Shown: one piece after another, positions 34,620 through 46,377 of the stretch
Numbering within the stretch: position 1 is the first letter of the stretch
How the letters are laid out: each line of letters starts with the position of its first letter
Origin: Rhizophagus irregularis
Lineage: Eukaryota; Glomeromycota; Glomeromycetes; Glomerales; Glomeraceae
Assembly (NCBI RefSeq): GCF_026210795.1
Contig: NC_089448.1
Coordinates: 1,984,001 to 2,048,000, forward strand
Reading direction: 5' to 3'
DNA length: 64,000 nucleotides
Program-made: the position numbers and the translations under genes
Notes under the pieces: generated by a model
What the model saw: the letters and a program-made list of their open reading frames with translations, nothing else
Told to the model about the DNA's origin: nothing
Database searches by the model: none

Positions 34620-36190
34620 GTTACGGAAGCACGTCTGTCATGTGACATTCATTATAAATGGGCTTGGGTGGTATATCATATAAGTGCTGCAAGGAACATA
34701 AATTTCGAAATAAAATCGATAACAATTGTAAGAGAAATTAAAAAAATTTCGCGTTGATATATTTCTATTTGAATCGCTGACTGCGCATGATGATAATTTG
34801 TATACGGTCTGAGAGTATTAGGTTGAAATATTTTTGTTAAATACGTCGTGGTAAAACTTTTGTAAAGAAAAAAAGTGTGAGCATGGTACTAATTTGGTTT
34901 TTGTGATGGGGGTATTTGCTTGTTGATTTATAACGAATAGGTGAAGTGTTCATGTGTGTGTATCTTTAAGTGATGTTTGTATTACGATCTGCTAACTCAA
35001 AGAAGAAACTTCTTGAACGTCTAATTTCGTAGATCTTCCTGAGTTCTTGTATTAGTTTTGATCACGTGAAATATTCTCAGGGATACGAGCAGAGGATTTT
35101 TCGAAGGAGGAAAAGTGATAGGTTTTGAAAAGGACATAATAATGAAAGTTTTGTATATAATAAAAGTACGGTTAATATTTATATATTAAAAGTTTTAAAA
35201 ATATGGTCAGAAATAAGGGTAAAACTCTTTTGTCCGCATTTGGGTAGTTGGTACTAGAAGTTTTAAAATTTCTACCGCGCCATTTTATAAATTTTGAAAA
35301 ATTGTGGAAAGAGTTTTTTTTTTCGGTAGCCTACGCAAGATTTTTATGCATATTCAACATGTGACTTCATATAAATAAGCAATCATATGACTTCAGATCA
35401 TCACAGTAATTTTTTTCATGCCCTATCACTACGTTAGATGTTATATTAATGTATTATTAGACAATCCCAATTATATGACTTTTTAAAAATTCTAATATGA
35501 TATTAGCAAAAAATATCATTAATTTTACGTAAATCCAATCTCTAACTGTGGCTAAAACAGTGTGTGACTAAGCAAATGATGTTATTACCTATACATCCTG
35601 AATGAATCCTCTACATTAATAAAACCGTTCCTGTAAATGATGTAAATGATGTAAATGATGTAATAATTTAATGATTTTGAAACGACTTCATTTTAAATTG
35701 TGACGCAAATTTATATTAGTATCGTCATAAAAAAAAAATGTATATGTATATAATAATTTTAATAATTTTATAAATGTCTATGATATAGTTAAAAGTATAC
35801 CGTAACACAGTAATCACGCGAAAACTATAAATTATTCACCTCGTAATAACCGTATGCCTTCTAAAGACAATGCTGATTTTTATCACGTTTAAACAGGTAA
35901 TCAGTCGGATAATTTATAACTGACGGATTATCAAGTAATCATTAAATTAACATTCAATCTGCGGATTATCATTCGTTCATTAAAATAAGATCAATTTTTG
36001 ATTGATCAACAAAATTTTTTGCCGGTTTTTTTGCTGTGAAACATCACTTGATTTATATATAATTCGGAGTTTTATTCCGATGATTCATTACACAAATTTC
36101 GTTGCTTTTTTTGCAATCAAATATTTTAATATTACAAAAAAAAAAATTTCATATTTGAGAATACTTTTAATACTAGTTATAAAAGATTAT
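34620..36190. other. Intergenic upstream of F-box gene, no gene seen
   Basis: A+T-rich non-coding sequence. A short (GTAAATGAT)n repeat lies at about 35635-35665. Near 35770-35860 a segment (CAGTAATCACG, AACAATAAATTATTCAC-like, TCGTAATAAC) recurs beside the LINE at 48810-48895, so it is a dispersed repeat. Confidence 0.55.
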
Positions 36191-36201
36191 TTTGATAAAT
36201 A

Positions 36202-37674
36202 ATGTCAAAACTCAATAAAGATATTCTTTACTTAATATTTGAAGAATTACTTGATGATTCAAAATCCCTCTTTTCATGTTTAATGGTTAATAGGCTTTGG
36301 TGTGAAACTGTGATTCCAATTTTATGGAGAAATCCTTGGTGCTATGGTATTAATTATAATAATAAGAATCATTTATTTTTAATCATTGTTTCTTATTTAT
36401 CTAATGATATTAAAGAATTCTTATCAAGACAAGAAATCCAAGTACCAACATTTTCATATCAATCACTTTTGTTTGATTATCTATCTTTCTGTAAAAGTAT
36501 TCATATAGATGTTATAAATACTATAATTTCAATTGGAACATCTTTAGCTTATAATCAATTTATTTTACAACAAGAATTTTATAATCTTATTATAAAGAAA
36601 TGTCGGGAGTTGAAGTATTTGGATATAGGATCAATCAACCATCAAATATATTATTTTCCAGAAGCTAGACTTCGTCTTGAAACACTTTATGAATTAAGAT
36701 GTGATACATCAATAGATTATTTATACTTTTATGGATTAGCGCGTCTATGTCAATATATTCAGAGAGTCATAATTAATAATGTAAACATAAACACTAATCA
36801 TGGAATTGTTAAATTAATTGAGGTTCAAAAGAACTTAAAGTATTTTGAATGGATAGATGATCTTGATGAATGTTATGATATTAGAGTAGATCCTTATAAA
36901 GAAATTCTTCTTGCATTAGGAAAAAATGCAGATACTATCAATCATTTAGAATTATTCTTCCTATATAGTGATCGAACACCACCAAAGGTATACCCAAAAT
37001 TTCATAAAGTAAAAACATTAATAATTAATTATTTTGGTTCTCTTAATGAAGAACAATTAAAAATGTGTATTTATCATGATCTTGAGGTGTTAAAAATTGG
37101 TCATTATGATTTAAATGCAGCTTCAATTATAATTGAAAATAGTGGAAGAAATCTAAAGAAAATTTATTTAGAATTTTGTATTTATTATGATTATTACGAT
37201 AATTTTAATGAACATTCTCATATTCTTATTCGTAAAATTCATGAAAATTGTCCTTCAATTAAATATTTGTCTCTTATATTTCCACCATCAAAGCAACATT
37301 TTAATGAATTTGAAATATTATTACAAATGTGTCAAAATTTGAAATCATTATTATTAATTATATTTATGAATAAAATAAGAAATGAAGAAAAACATTTAGA
37401 ATATGGAGAAGAATTATTAAAAATATTAATTAGATCATCACATAATAATTTAAGAGAAATTAGATTTCTTTATGTTAAATTTTCTTTGGAATCCTTGGAA
37501 GAATTTTTTGAAAAATGGAGAGGCCGACCTGCACTTTCCATAGTTACATGTAATCGTATTTATAAAGAAGATAATTATGTAAAATTGATTAATAGATATA
37601 AAAATAATGGAGTAATTAAAGATTTTATATATGAAAGTCATTACAATATATTAAATATGGACTTTAAGATATAA
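36202..37674 (+). CDS. F-box protein with LRR-like C-terminal region
   Basis: A single exon of 490 residues. The first 50 residues are an F-box: LNKDILYLIFEEL, then SLFSCLMVNRLWCETVIPILW, which binds Skp1 in SCF ubiquitin ligases. The rest is Leu/Ile-rich with irregular 25-28-residue periodicity (LKYLDIGS, LETLYELRC, LEVLKIGHYDL, LKKIYLEF, IKYLSLIFP, LKSLLLIIF), like the LRR-type substrate-binding part of this lineage-expanded family. The start is the first Met, directly before the F-box. No introns are needed. The substrate is unknown. A degenerate tandem repeat follows the stop. Confidence 0.9.
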   Translation: MSKLNKDILYLIFEELLDDSKSLFSCLMVNRLWCETVIPILWRNPWCYGINYNNKNHLFLIIVSYLSNDIKEFLSRQEIQVPTFSYQSLLFDYLSFCKSIHIDVINTIISIGTSLAYNQFILQQEFYNLIIKKCRELKYLDIGSINHQIYYFPEARLRLETLYELRCDTSIDYLYFYGLARLCQYIQRVIINNVNINTNHGIVKLIEVQKNLKYFEWIDDLDECYDIRVDPYKEILLALGKNADTINHLELFFLYSDRTPPKVYPKFHKVKTLIINYFGSLNEEQLKMCIYHDLEVLKIGHYDLNAASIIIENSGRNLKKIYLEFCIYYDYYDNFNEHSHILIRKIHENCPSIKYLSLIFPPSKQHFNEFEILLQMCQNLKSLLLIIFMNKIRNEEKHLEYGEELLKILIRSSHNNLREIRFLYVKFSLESLEEFFEKWRGRPALSIVTCNRIYKEDNYVKLINRYKNNGVIKDFIYESHYNILNMDFKI

Positions 37675-37689
37675 ATACTATGTTATCAC

Positions 37690-38280
37690 AATAAAGAATT
37701 AGGGATTGAGATAAGGAATATTATGGTTGGGAATATGTGAGACGAGAGAGATCTTATCAGGTTATTACTAAGTATGATTCGCTTTTTATTCAAGAAATAT
37801 GATGGTTGGGAATATGTGAGACGAGATGGGATAGATGAGATTTTATCAGGTTATACTATGAATGATTCGCGAAATATGATGGTTGGAAATATGCGAGACG
37901 AGATGGGACGAGAGAGATTTTATCAGGTTATACTAAGTATGATTCTCTTTTTATTCAAGAAATATGATGGTGGGAATATGTGAGACGAGATGGGATAGAT
38001 GAGATTTTCTCAGGTTTATACTAAGTATGATTTGCTTTTTTTCAAGAAATATGATGGTTAGGAATATGTGAGATGAGACGGGATGGATGAGATTTTATCA
38101 GGTTATACTAAGTATGATTCGAAATATGATGGTTGGAAATATGTGAGACGCGGGATGGATGAGATTTTATCAGGTTATACTATGATTCGCTTTTATTCAA
38201 GAAATATGATGGTTAGACGAGCTGGGATGGATGAGATTTTATCAGGTTATATTATGTATGATTCGCTTTTTTTCCATCAG
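37690..38280. repeat. Degenerate tandem repeat, unit about 77-88 bp
   Basis: About seven units share AATATGATGGTTGG(G/A)AATATG, TGAGACGAGATGGGA, GATGAGATTTTATCAGGTTATACTA and TATGATTCGCTTTTT. Unit starts lie near 37713, 37797, 37874, 37961, 38048, 38122 and 38200. The array begins right after the F-box gene. Several short open frames inside it are artefacts of the repeat. Confidence 0.85.
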
Positions 38281-39295
38281 TTGAAGGGTTCAATTTTGAG
38301 CAGCAAAAATTAGCAAAATCTACTTTCACTGTAATTGAATTTTACTATCATTTATCCAAATAAAGTTTTATAGTTTATTACAATTTTTCATATAACATAT
38401 TTTAATTTACCAATTATTTGTTATATCTTTAAATCAGAAAAGAAAATAAGATTAAAACCATTCATATTAACGGTGATATTGGTTATAAACGTGAAAAATT
38501 GAATTTTATTAATCACTTTACCAATGATTAATCTTTGATTTTAGTATGGTTTATCAAATCATGAAAATCATGGTTCATATACACAACTATCAAATAATAT
38601 GGTTTAAGTACAAGTTGCCAATAAGACTAACCCAAAAAGCTACTTAGAATAAAAATCTGGATATTTAAAGGATACGGTAAAATACAGAATTCGCATGATT
38701 AGGACACTGAATTTATGGTGATTTGTAATGTAATTATTTGTTTTATAATTGATAAATATAATTTCAATAATTTTTATTAAATAAAATGGCAACCATTTAC
38801 ATAATAATCTGAAATGGCAAAATACTTCATGAAATCAATCGAGCTATACCATAGACAGTAAATCCCTGCGGATAATTTTTGTCTTCGATCGTGATATAAA
38901 AAACATCGCCCTCATTTTCTTAACATGCGAGTCGTTCAAGATTTCTAATTGTATAGAGTTCTGACGCTTAATATACTTGCTGAACTTGTTATTGAAAAAA
39001 ACTTAAACTCCGAAAATATTTCACCTTGGTTGTAAAACGTCTTTGTTCGATATTTCTCTTATCTCTAATAAAAAAAAAACTTCCAAAAAACCAATATGCT
39101 ATAAAATAAAGGAAAGATAACAGTTTGGATAACAATAAAGAGTGTAAAATTTCTAAATTAACAACCTTTCATATAACTTTTCTGTCTTTTTCAGTTTTTC
39201 TACCCTGAAAATTTTGGTCATGTGATCGACACATTACTCTACATGATCCCGGAAATATTTTTTTTTTTCAGTAAAATAAATTTCTAAAATAACAA
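38281..39295. other. Intergenic, no gene seen
   Basis: A+T-rich. Around 38670-38720, GGATACGGTAAAATACAGAA and CACTGAATTTA resemble the interior of the inverted-repeat element at 24641-26172, so a fragment of that family may be present. No coding frame was found. Confidence 0.4.
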
Positions 39296-39514
39296 ATGGC
39301 AACTGAATTTAATAAATCAAACATCTCTGATAAAGGTACTAATACAATAAATTCCAAAAATTGCTCGTTTTGCAATAAACCTTTTGCTAAAAAATTATGG
39401 TTTAAAGAACTAATGTATTTAATACGAGTAATACGAGATATTAAAATTCCGAATGATATTATAATACAATTGTATAGATCCGACATTATGAATTTTATGC
39501 AAGTACAACATTGA
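39296..39514 (+). CDS. Small hypothetical protein, kinase-leader-like
   Basis: A frame of 72 residues with CSFCNKPFAKKLWFKE, which resembles the N-terminal Cys-pair module of the Glomeromycotina kinase family (compare the kinase at 23079-21416). The second Cys pair is absent, and the rest (RVIRDIKIPNDIIIQLYRSDI) is not recognised. It may be a decayed kinase start or a short real gene. An overlapping minus-strand frame has no such motif. Confidence 0.35.
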   Translation: MATEFNKSNISDKGTNTINSKNCSFCNKPFAKKLWFKELMYLIRVIRDIKIPNDIIIQLYRSDIMNFMQVQH

Positions 39515-40375
39515 TTTATTTTTATTGCGTCTATATTATTAAAGTAATAATGATAAAATCAGTAATAAAAAAACTAAGTATAAATTTATCCAATACGTAC
39601 AGGTGCGTATTATGATAATCGAAAAATCGATTAATCATAAAAATTTACATCGCATGAATAAAGTATCTACACTAAATACATGACTAAAAACTTAGCCTAA
39701 ACTAATCTAAATTTTTTGTACATAAAAAAACCTATAACTCTTATCAGTGTAAATACTATAACCTAATATAAAAATATTATATATAAAATTTTTAATATTT
39801 AAATGGTTAACTATGAGAAAAAATTTTTGATTCGACCTAAATTATTTACGATAGGTTGTAATTCTTTCTTATAGACCGAAATTTTTTCTGAAATTTTTAT
39901 GAGGATTTTTTTTTTCAAACTAAAAAAAAAATGATTTTAGTTTTTTTTCATTTTATTTTTACGTTGAATTTTTTTTTATTACTTATGAATTATTAATTAT
40001 TAACACTAATAAAAAAAAGACTTAGTTACTATATTGTTTTTATTTATTTGGTCGTTCACAACCTCTATATTTTGAGATAATAAACTTTCTTATATTAAAT
40101 TTTTTGCTATTGATTATATTGATCATGCGATCATGCATATTTGTATTTCTAAGCAGTCCAGGTTTGACTCTCCGCTTTATTTAAGGCAAAAAATGATGAT
40201 TGTATTTTAAAAAAAAATAAACTTACTACGTGACGCAATAGTTTTTTTATCGAGATCATGTCAGAGTCATATGATATCTAATTTCTCTAAATCAGAGTAA
40301 AGATGACTCATATATCAAACCCTCACAATATAAATATTTTGTTATTGTAGACATATCACGTGATAAGAAAAATAA
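39515..40375. other. Intergenic, no gene seen
   Basis: A+T-rich with poly-T and poly-A runs near 39900-40020. No supported feature. Confidence 0.5.
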
Positions 40376-40835
40376 TATAAAAGGGGGACACCTTCCTAAC
40401 AAAAAAGACACTACCTAATAAAAAAACTCTTAACAAAAAAAGCTCTAACAGACAGGAAACAACTGTCTGTTGTTTCCGAGTTTAAACTCTCCTAACAAAA
40501 AAAAAAAGATAGGAAATGTTGTTTCCGAGTTCTAACCCTCCCTGGCTCCCTAACAAAAAAAAGATGACGCTAACTCTGATCACTTCAGCGCTCTTGAAGA
40601 AATTCTTCTTTTCTGACTTCAAAATAGAAAGAATTATCTCGGGTTTAACAGCTTTAAAGGGTTGCAAATAGATGACTGGGGCCCATCGTACGAGAACCCA
40701 TACGAACAATAAAGGCTTTTATAGATAAAACTAAACTCTCCTTACAAAAAAAAGATACCGGAACGGTCCATACGAACAACAAAAAGCTTTTATGGATAAA
40801 ACTAAACTCTCCTTACAAAAAAAAGATGCCCGGAC
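40376..40835. repeat. Short dispersed/tandem repeats (CTCCTAACAAAAAA family)
   Basis: CCTAACAAAAAA, ACTCTCCTAACAAAAAAA and AACTCTCCTTACAAAAAAAAGAT recur about six times. A 65-bp unit ending AAAGATxCCxGGAC is directly duplicated (about 40710-40770 and 40776-40837). A perfect 9-bp-arm hairpin GGAAACAAC-TGTCT-GTTGTTTCC lies at 40455-40477. Confidence 0.65.
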
Positions 40836-42715
40836 AGTCCATACCACAAGGTTATATCTTTAAAAGTGAAGCCTTGGTTTGGGAGGAGTCATCCAGCCCG
40901 GTATTCCAAGAACCCATTCAACTAACCCCTAACACTCGTTGCACCCAAAAAACAATTTGTTATTAAAAAAATTTTTACGCGGAATCACGTGACTTCGAAT
41001 GACTGGGTGCAACGTCGCATTATTTCTCATCATCCCTCTTCCGGACCTATTTTTATCTAATATAAAGGTATGTCGAACTGTTTTCGTAAAGCTAAAGAGA
41101 GAGGGCTTTGCCTGTCCTCTTTCTGGTAAAGGTGAACAAGTGGATGCAATGATCAAGGAAGTTATGGCAACCTTGTGAGCTGGCAGGTCTATCTATGATA
41201 ACTCTGTTAACTGACGGACCTGGCTGAGATACGAATAAGATCTTCTCAGTGTTGAGGTCTACTGTTCCGCAATGAGGAATAGTTATGTGCCTTCTTCAAC
41301 TTCTTTCATGCAATGATTTGTTCTCATTGAGGACTTTTGGATTCAGAGAACTGGAAGCGCTTCGTGGCCACAGTTTTACTGTGAACGTCCTTCTCTGTTT
41401 TCAGAATTTCTGGATGATAACAAATCTTTGTGTGTCCAGGAGAGATGTCAGCGAAAGGACACAATAACCTAAAGCTGTGTTTTTGTAAGTTCTTTCAAAC
41501 AGATACTTGTAGCTATACCTTTTATTGTGCAGTTTTCAGGAACGGACGGTGAAAATATCGACACTAATATATAGGAAGAAGATCCGGACTGCTTCGTTAT
41601 GTTACTTGATACTTTAGAAGGATACTGCCTCACGTCACCTACCAGATGGCGGGATGAAATTTTTAAGTAGAGTACTTAGCAAAAGCTAACCATCCCTTTT
41701 AATTTATAGATGTCCCACAAGAAATGTTAATTTATAGGGACCTGTGGAATGGCATGAGCGGAAAGAAATGCAACAAAGAGAATTCCACTTCAAGAAATTA
41801 AATTGGTTCTTATTGTTTCAAAAGAGAACGTTCACCATCAATTTTTCTAGGAAATTTTGAAGTTGAGGTGCGTGAACAATGTTAAAAAAAGATCGTGTTA
41901 TTAAGAAAGACAACAATTTTATTATTCATTTATTAAAAATTATTTAAATTATTTTCAATTTCTTTAGCAAGATTTATAAAAAAAAATAGATGAATTATTT
42001 TAGAGTCATAATCAATTTTAATAATCATTAAATATATCAAGATTATTTTATATCTTCTGGTCTAATGCCTCCTTTACAATTATTCAAAAAAGTGAAATCC
42101 TAAGTAATATTATAAAATTCTGGAATTTCTAATATTATAATAAATACCAATAAGTATGTCAGTAACCTTTCACCAAATAAAACTTCAGATCATCCGGCCA
42201 TTTATTTGTATACGACTTGATCTATTTTCAAAACGAAGTATATTGTTACTATAAATTTCTTTATGAGTTAAAACTTCGCAGTATATAGTACGATTTAGTA
42301 AGTTTATAATGATCTTAACTATGACATCAAAAATTGTATCTTAATTATACAAAAAATAATAAAAATCAATCATATATCTTTCGCTTTGTCTAATTTACGA
42401 AACTTTCTTTATTACAAATTAAAGTATATACAATTAATGTATTTCCATAATAAGGTAACCACTGGTTCTGGCCGTTAAAAAATAACTTGCAATAAACTGA
42501 AGCGAAGAGTACTTGATGTAACATTAGAACGATACTGAGTCATACGGTAAAAATAGGAATATAGGATGAAGGAAAATTAATGATCATCCTCCATTGAACA
42601 TTTGATTTCCCTTAATCTAATAATTTTATTAAAATACCAACAAGTTTCATTTTTATAAACCGTGGATGAATTAAGTGAGTGGTACTAGCACATTGCGGGA
42701 ATTTGGCTCAGGACA
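40836..42715. other. Intergenic, no gene recognised
   Basis: The first half (40840-41700) is less A+T-rich than its surroundings, with short open frames on both strands (for example 41285-41467) but no recognisable domain. It may be a decayed gene or an untranslated transcript. The second half is ordinary A+T-rich DNA up to the LINE target site. Confidence 0.4.
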
Positions 42716-43096
42716 GGACAGGACGCATACTATTTATTTATTTATTTTATGGCTAGCCAGGAGAAATACATTGAAAATCAAGAAAAAGACGAAAAAATCG
42801 TAAAAGTAATGTACAATATAGAACTTCACCTCGGAGTAACGAATTAATCGAAACAACAGGTCCTAATTAGTATTAAATATGGAACTGTCAAGGGAAAAAC
42901 CAACCCTAAACAGTAAAGAGAACCCAATGAAATAAAAAAAACTAATACTAATTATCGGTGAACTATACCATAAAATTAAAAGAACCATGAGGAAAAGAAA
43001 AAATTGAAACCTCCGCAGTTAAACAATTACGTAATTGTTGAAAAATAAACCCGCTACGTAAAAAATTGGAAGAGGCTAAAATAATAAAAAGAAGAT

Positions 43097-43990
43097 CTAC
43101 CCTATTATAATAATTACGAAAAGAATCCATTTGTGGACAAGTATAACCACGATAAGAGTTTCGAGAGCTTCGCGAGCTAATGCCACGATTGGTGCGGTCC
43201 TGAGAATACCGTTTAAAAGAACTTTTGTAATATTATGTTGTCTTTTCCATTGTTTCCACGCCTGGAAGCGAACATTCCAAACATGTGATTTGATACGATC
43301 GGTAGATAGAGCCATGAATTTTAATACGGCTTTAGCAGCAGATTTGTGGTGATTAAAATGTATCCGAAAAGATTTATATAAATCTTCGGTAACATAAGAT
43401 CGTAAAAGTAAGAGTGCATCATCAGACATAGGAAGGTCTGTATTGAAGGCCCAGCAGAACGTTGAAGAGTATTTGATAGAGTCTGTAATACAAAGGTTTA
43501 ATTTGTCTGCGTCTTTATTAAGGATGTCTTGCGCAATTTGAGAAAGACTGATAAAACAGGTTCTAATATATGGCATTAAAGCATAACATTTCCATATGTG
43601 TTCATTTGTCTCAATAGTAGTTCGACATCACAAGCAAGTAGTTTCATTGTTGATCAAGGTCGGGTAATTACGTTGTAAGATATCTAATGTAGGTAGAGTA
43701 TTAATTTTCCAACTGGTGTTTTTCGAGTGGGTGCTGCTGGTTGAATCATTATAATTGTTGTGATTGAAAAACCGGGAAGATAACTCCCAGTTAATAACGT
43801 GATTTTTAGTAAAATCAAGAATATCTGTTAGATCCTGATGATTCAGATGATTATCTATTCTCTTATAGTCAATGATTTTTCCAACACATTTTCGAATATT
43901 TGTGTCCAAAGGAATAGTGTTATCCCAAGAAATAGTGACCGTCTGAGACGGGATATGGTCGTGGCTGATCGAAGTCGGAAAGGCCAGTAA
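43097..43990 (-). pseudogene. LINE C-terminal region with cysteine finger
   Basis: Frames 43909-43628 and 43576-43097 are one frame broken by a TGA near 43630. The break lies inside the finger TTCL-stop-CRTTIETNEHIWKC, a C-x3-C-x7-H-x4-C arrangement usual at LINE C-termini. Beyond it the protein continues for 160 residues (SKYSSTFCWAF-like, WNVRFQAWKQWKRQHNI). Function in the family is nucleic-acid binding during integration. Confidence 0.7.
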
Positions 43991-45330
43991 TCTACCTTCT
44001 TTTGCAAGTACGTCAGCTCTATCATTATAAGGTTGTTGGAATGTGCCCTTATTTTCTTTAGATCCACTTTTAGATTAAGTTTTTGAATATTGTGATGAAG
44101 CGCCGCCCAAAGTATGGTGTTATTAATTTTATTAAAACGACGTGGCGAAATGTATCGGAGTTGTGAAGATTTGTTGAAACAAGTGCTCCGAATGATACGA
44201 GTCAACCCGGGTTAATTTGACCTGACTCGACTTTAAATCGGGTCGGTACTAACGATTTTTAATGACCCGTGACCCGCATGACCCGCATGACCCGCATGAC
44301 CTGACCCGCCGGGTCGGGTTATAAATTTCCTTGACCCGGGTTTGACCCGGATCGACCCGAATGTTTTTAATTCTGGGAAAATTATAATTTTGGCCAAAAT
44401 TAAGCCAAGAATTAGTTTTAACAAATATTAACATAGCTTAATCAGAAAAATAAAAAAATTAACCTTTGGCTTTTGAGAATAATATTTTTCTGATAGCTTT
44501 AGAATTCCAATTTATCTTTGATTTGAATATCTGCTAATTATTTTGCCTAATTCTTTGACTTTTATTATATTAAACTAGGTTCAAAATTCGTATTTTTAAT
44601 TTTATTTTATTTAATTAGTCTAGGAGAAAATAAGAGCTAGTGTTACATGTTTTGTATAACCATTCATGATACAAATTTCAGGTGGCTACTAGTGGTTAAT
44701 CACTAAGTTGCCTTTTTTTCAAATAAAAAAAATTAATTTTGTTATTATTATAAGAAAATCTCACATAATATAAGTTAGTACCCATTTTACTTAAATGTTC
44801 GGGTCTAACCCAGGTTACACGAGTTAAATTATACTCGGTCGAGTCAAGGGTCGGGTTACGAAAATATGAGACCCGAATAAATACGAGTCTTATATTTTTT
44901 TATTCAGATCGGGTCGAATATTTCCTCAAAACCCGACCCGACTTGACCCGGTAGGAGCACTAGTTGAAACCATCAATTGCAGCTTGAGAATCTGTAAAAA
45001 TGGTAATAGAACTATAACTGGGAGCTATAATAAGAGCAGTAACTATAGCTAGTATTTCAGCTTTTGTAGCTGAAGGCATTAATGTTCCAGTGCCGTTGAA
45101 AAAAATTTTTTGTTCAAAACTATTTGAGACACACTATCCATATCCCATTGGAAATTCGTTCGCACTTGCAGAGCTCTTAAATGAGCCATCGGTATATATT
45201 TCTAAAGTATTAAGGTTAAATGCCTTTCGTGCGCATTGCCATAATTGGATTTGAACGGGTTTCTCTTTAATGAGGGAAGTGATTAATTGGAAATTAACAT
45301 TACCATAATCAGCGTTTGTAAATCTGTTGA
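43991..45330 (-). pseudogene. LINE RNase H domain, split by a transposon
   Basis: On the minus strand IYTDGSF (near 45195), KAEILAI (near 45065) and IFTDSQAAIDGF (near 44990) are the Asp, Glu and Asp motifs of RNase H. The domain then breaks at 44971, where a hAT-like element is inserted. It resumes at 44180 with SSQLRYISPRRFNK and a DVLAKEG-like end near 44000. A stop between GYG and CVSN near 45135 is another lesion. Confidence 0.8.
44181..44962. mobile_element. hAT-like MITE inserted in the LINE
   Basis: Perfect 8-bp direct repeats GTTGAAAC (44173-44180 and 44963-44970) flank 782 bp whose ends are AAGTGCTCC and, inverted, TAGTGCTCC. Removing the insert restores the LINE RNase H reading frame. 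Subterminal regions on both sides are rich in GACCCG/CGGGTC repeats (for example GACCCGCATGACCCGCATG), like transposase-binding clusters. There is no coding frame. An 8-bp duplication points to the hAT superfamily. Confidence 0.85.
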
Positions 45331-45490
45331 GATGTTAGAACTCAGAGGTAAGATATTTTTTCTTGCAAGGTAATCATTGTAAGCAAGGATTCTGTAATGT
45401 TCGTGATTTTTTTTGGTAATGACCGCCTTCTTGTATGAGTACTATTGGAATTGCGTTGGGTGTTTCTAAAGGTTAAAGCATGGAACCGAA

Positions 45491-46370
45491 TTATTGTAGT
45501 TTCAAAATACATTTGGCTTGACAATCTCCAACAAAATAAGGGAAATGAAGATTACATCCTGAACAAGGCTGTAAAATATTTGAGCGCGAACGAGGAGTTA
45601 GTTGACTTTGAGTATCAGGGACATGAATCCAATGTTCTGCATAAAGGGTTGGAACCGAATGTGAAGGGTGAATGGATAATATAGCTTTTTCATGAAACCA
45701 TTTTCTAGGACCCTTGTATGTTACTGGCTCGTTTATTGTAGAAGGGGATCGTAATCTTTCAATTCGAGGATTTTTGATGATAGGATTTTCAAGTTTTATA
45801 GTAAGGCGGTTGTTGGAACAAAGAGTCAGTTTGTCCTTTAGGAAGTTGTACCAACGTGGTATACGACCTTGTTTATTTTGGAGGCTTTTCTTGATGTCGT
45901 TATAATCTTCTAAATAAGCGTGGTCAATGGTAATAACTTGATCGAGGAAAAAAATTCCTTTCGTACGTAGACTTTTTATGTGATTATACAAATGTTTCGG
46001 GTCTATTATGTAATGGGAAATAGGGTAGGTACCACCTTTAATGGTGAATTTAAAATTAGTAGAAAATGAGAGATTATAATATCTAAAAAATACAAATAAA
46101 GATTCTAACCTAGTGAATTTTCGTAATGGGAAATCAAATAAAGAAAAAAAAGAAAAACAGTCTGTTGCTATATGATAATTATATTGTGATAATAATATAA
46201 GAAATCTAATTAAGTTATTAGTATGGGGAGAGTTAGCCTGAGCTAAAAATAAAGAAGACTGAGCCTTGATTTGATTATCGAAAATATTAACGATGTGAGG
46301 GTAGATAGAACTGTGTACTACTGAATTGTAAGTATTGTACTATTGTTCGGAAGTTGAAGGGAATTTTTAA
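45491..46370 (-). pseudogene. LINE region between reverse transcriptase and RNase H
   Basis: From about 46320 the minus-strand frame continues the RT thumb (SSIYPHIVNIFDNQIKAQ, then SPHTNNLIRFL). It stays open through 45991-45491, ending in a Cys-rich piece CSGCNLHFPYFVGDCQAKC. The link to the RT frame needs a frame change near 46375. No catalytic motifs are expected here. Confidence 0.6.
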
Positions 46371-46377
46371 ATATTTT

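Noticed and set aside
36002-36202. 66-residue plus-strand frame directly before the F-box gene
   Set aside because: A+T-rich hydrophobic text without domain. It overlaps the F-box start codon region and is probably 5' UTR.
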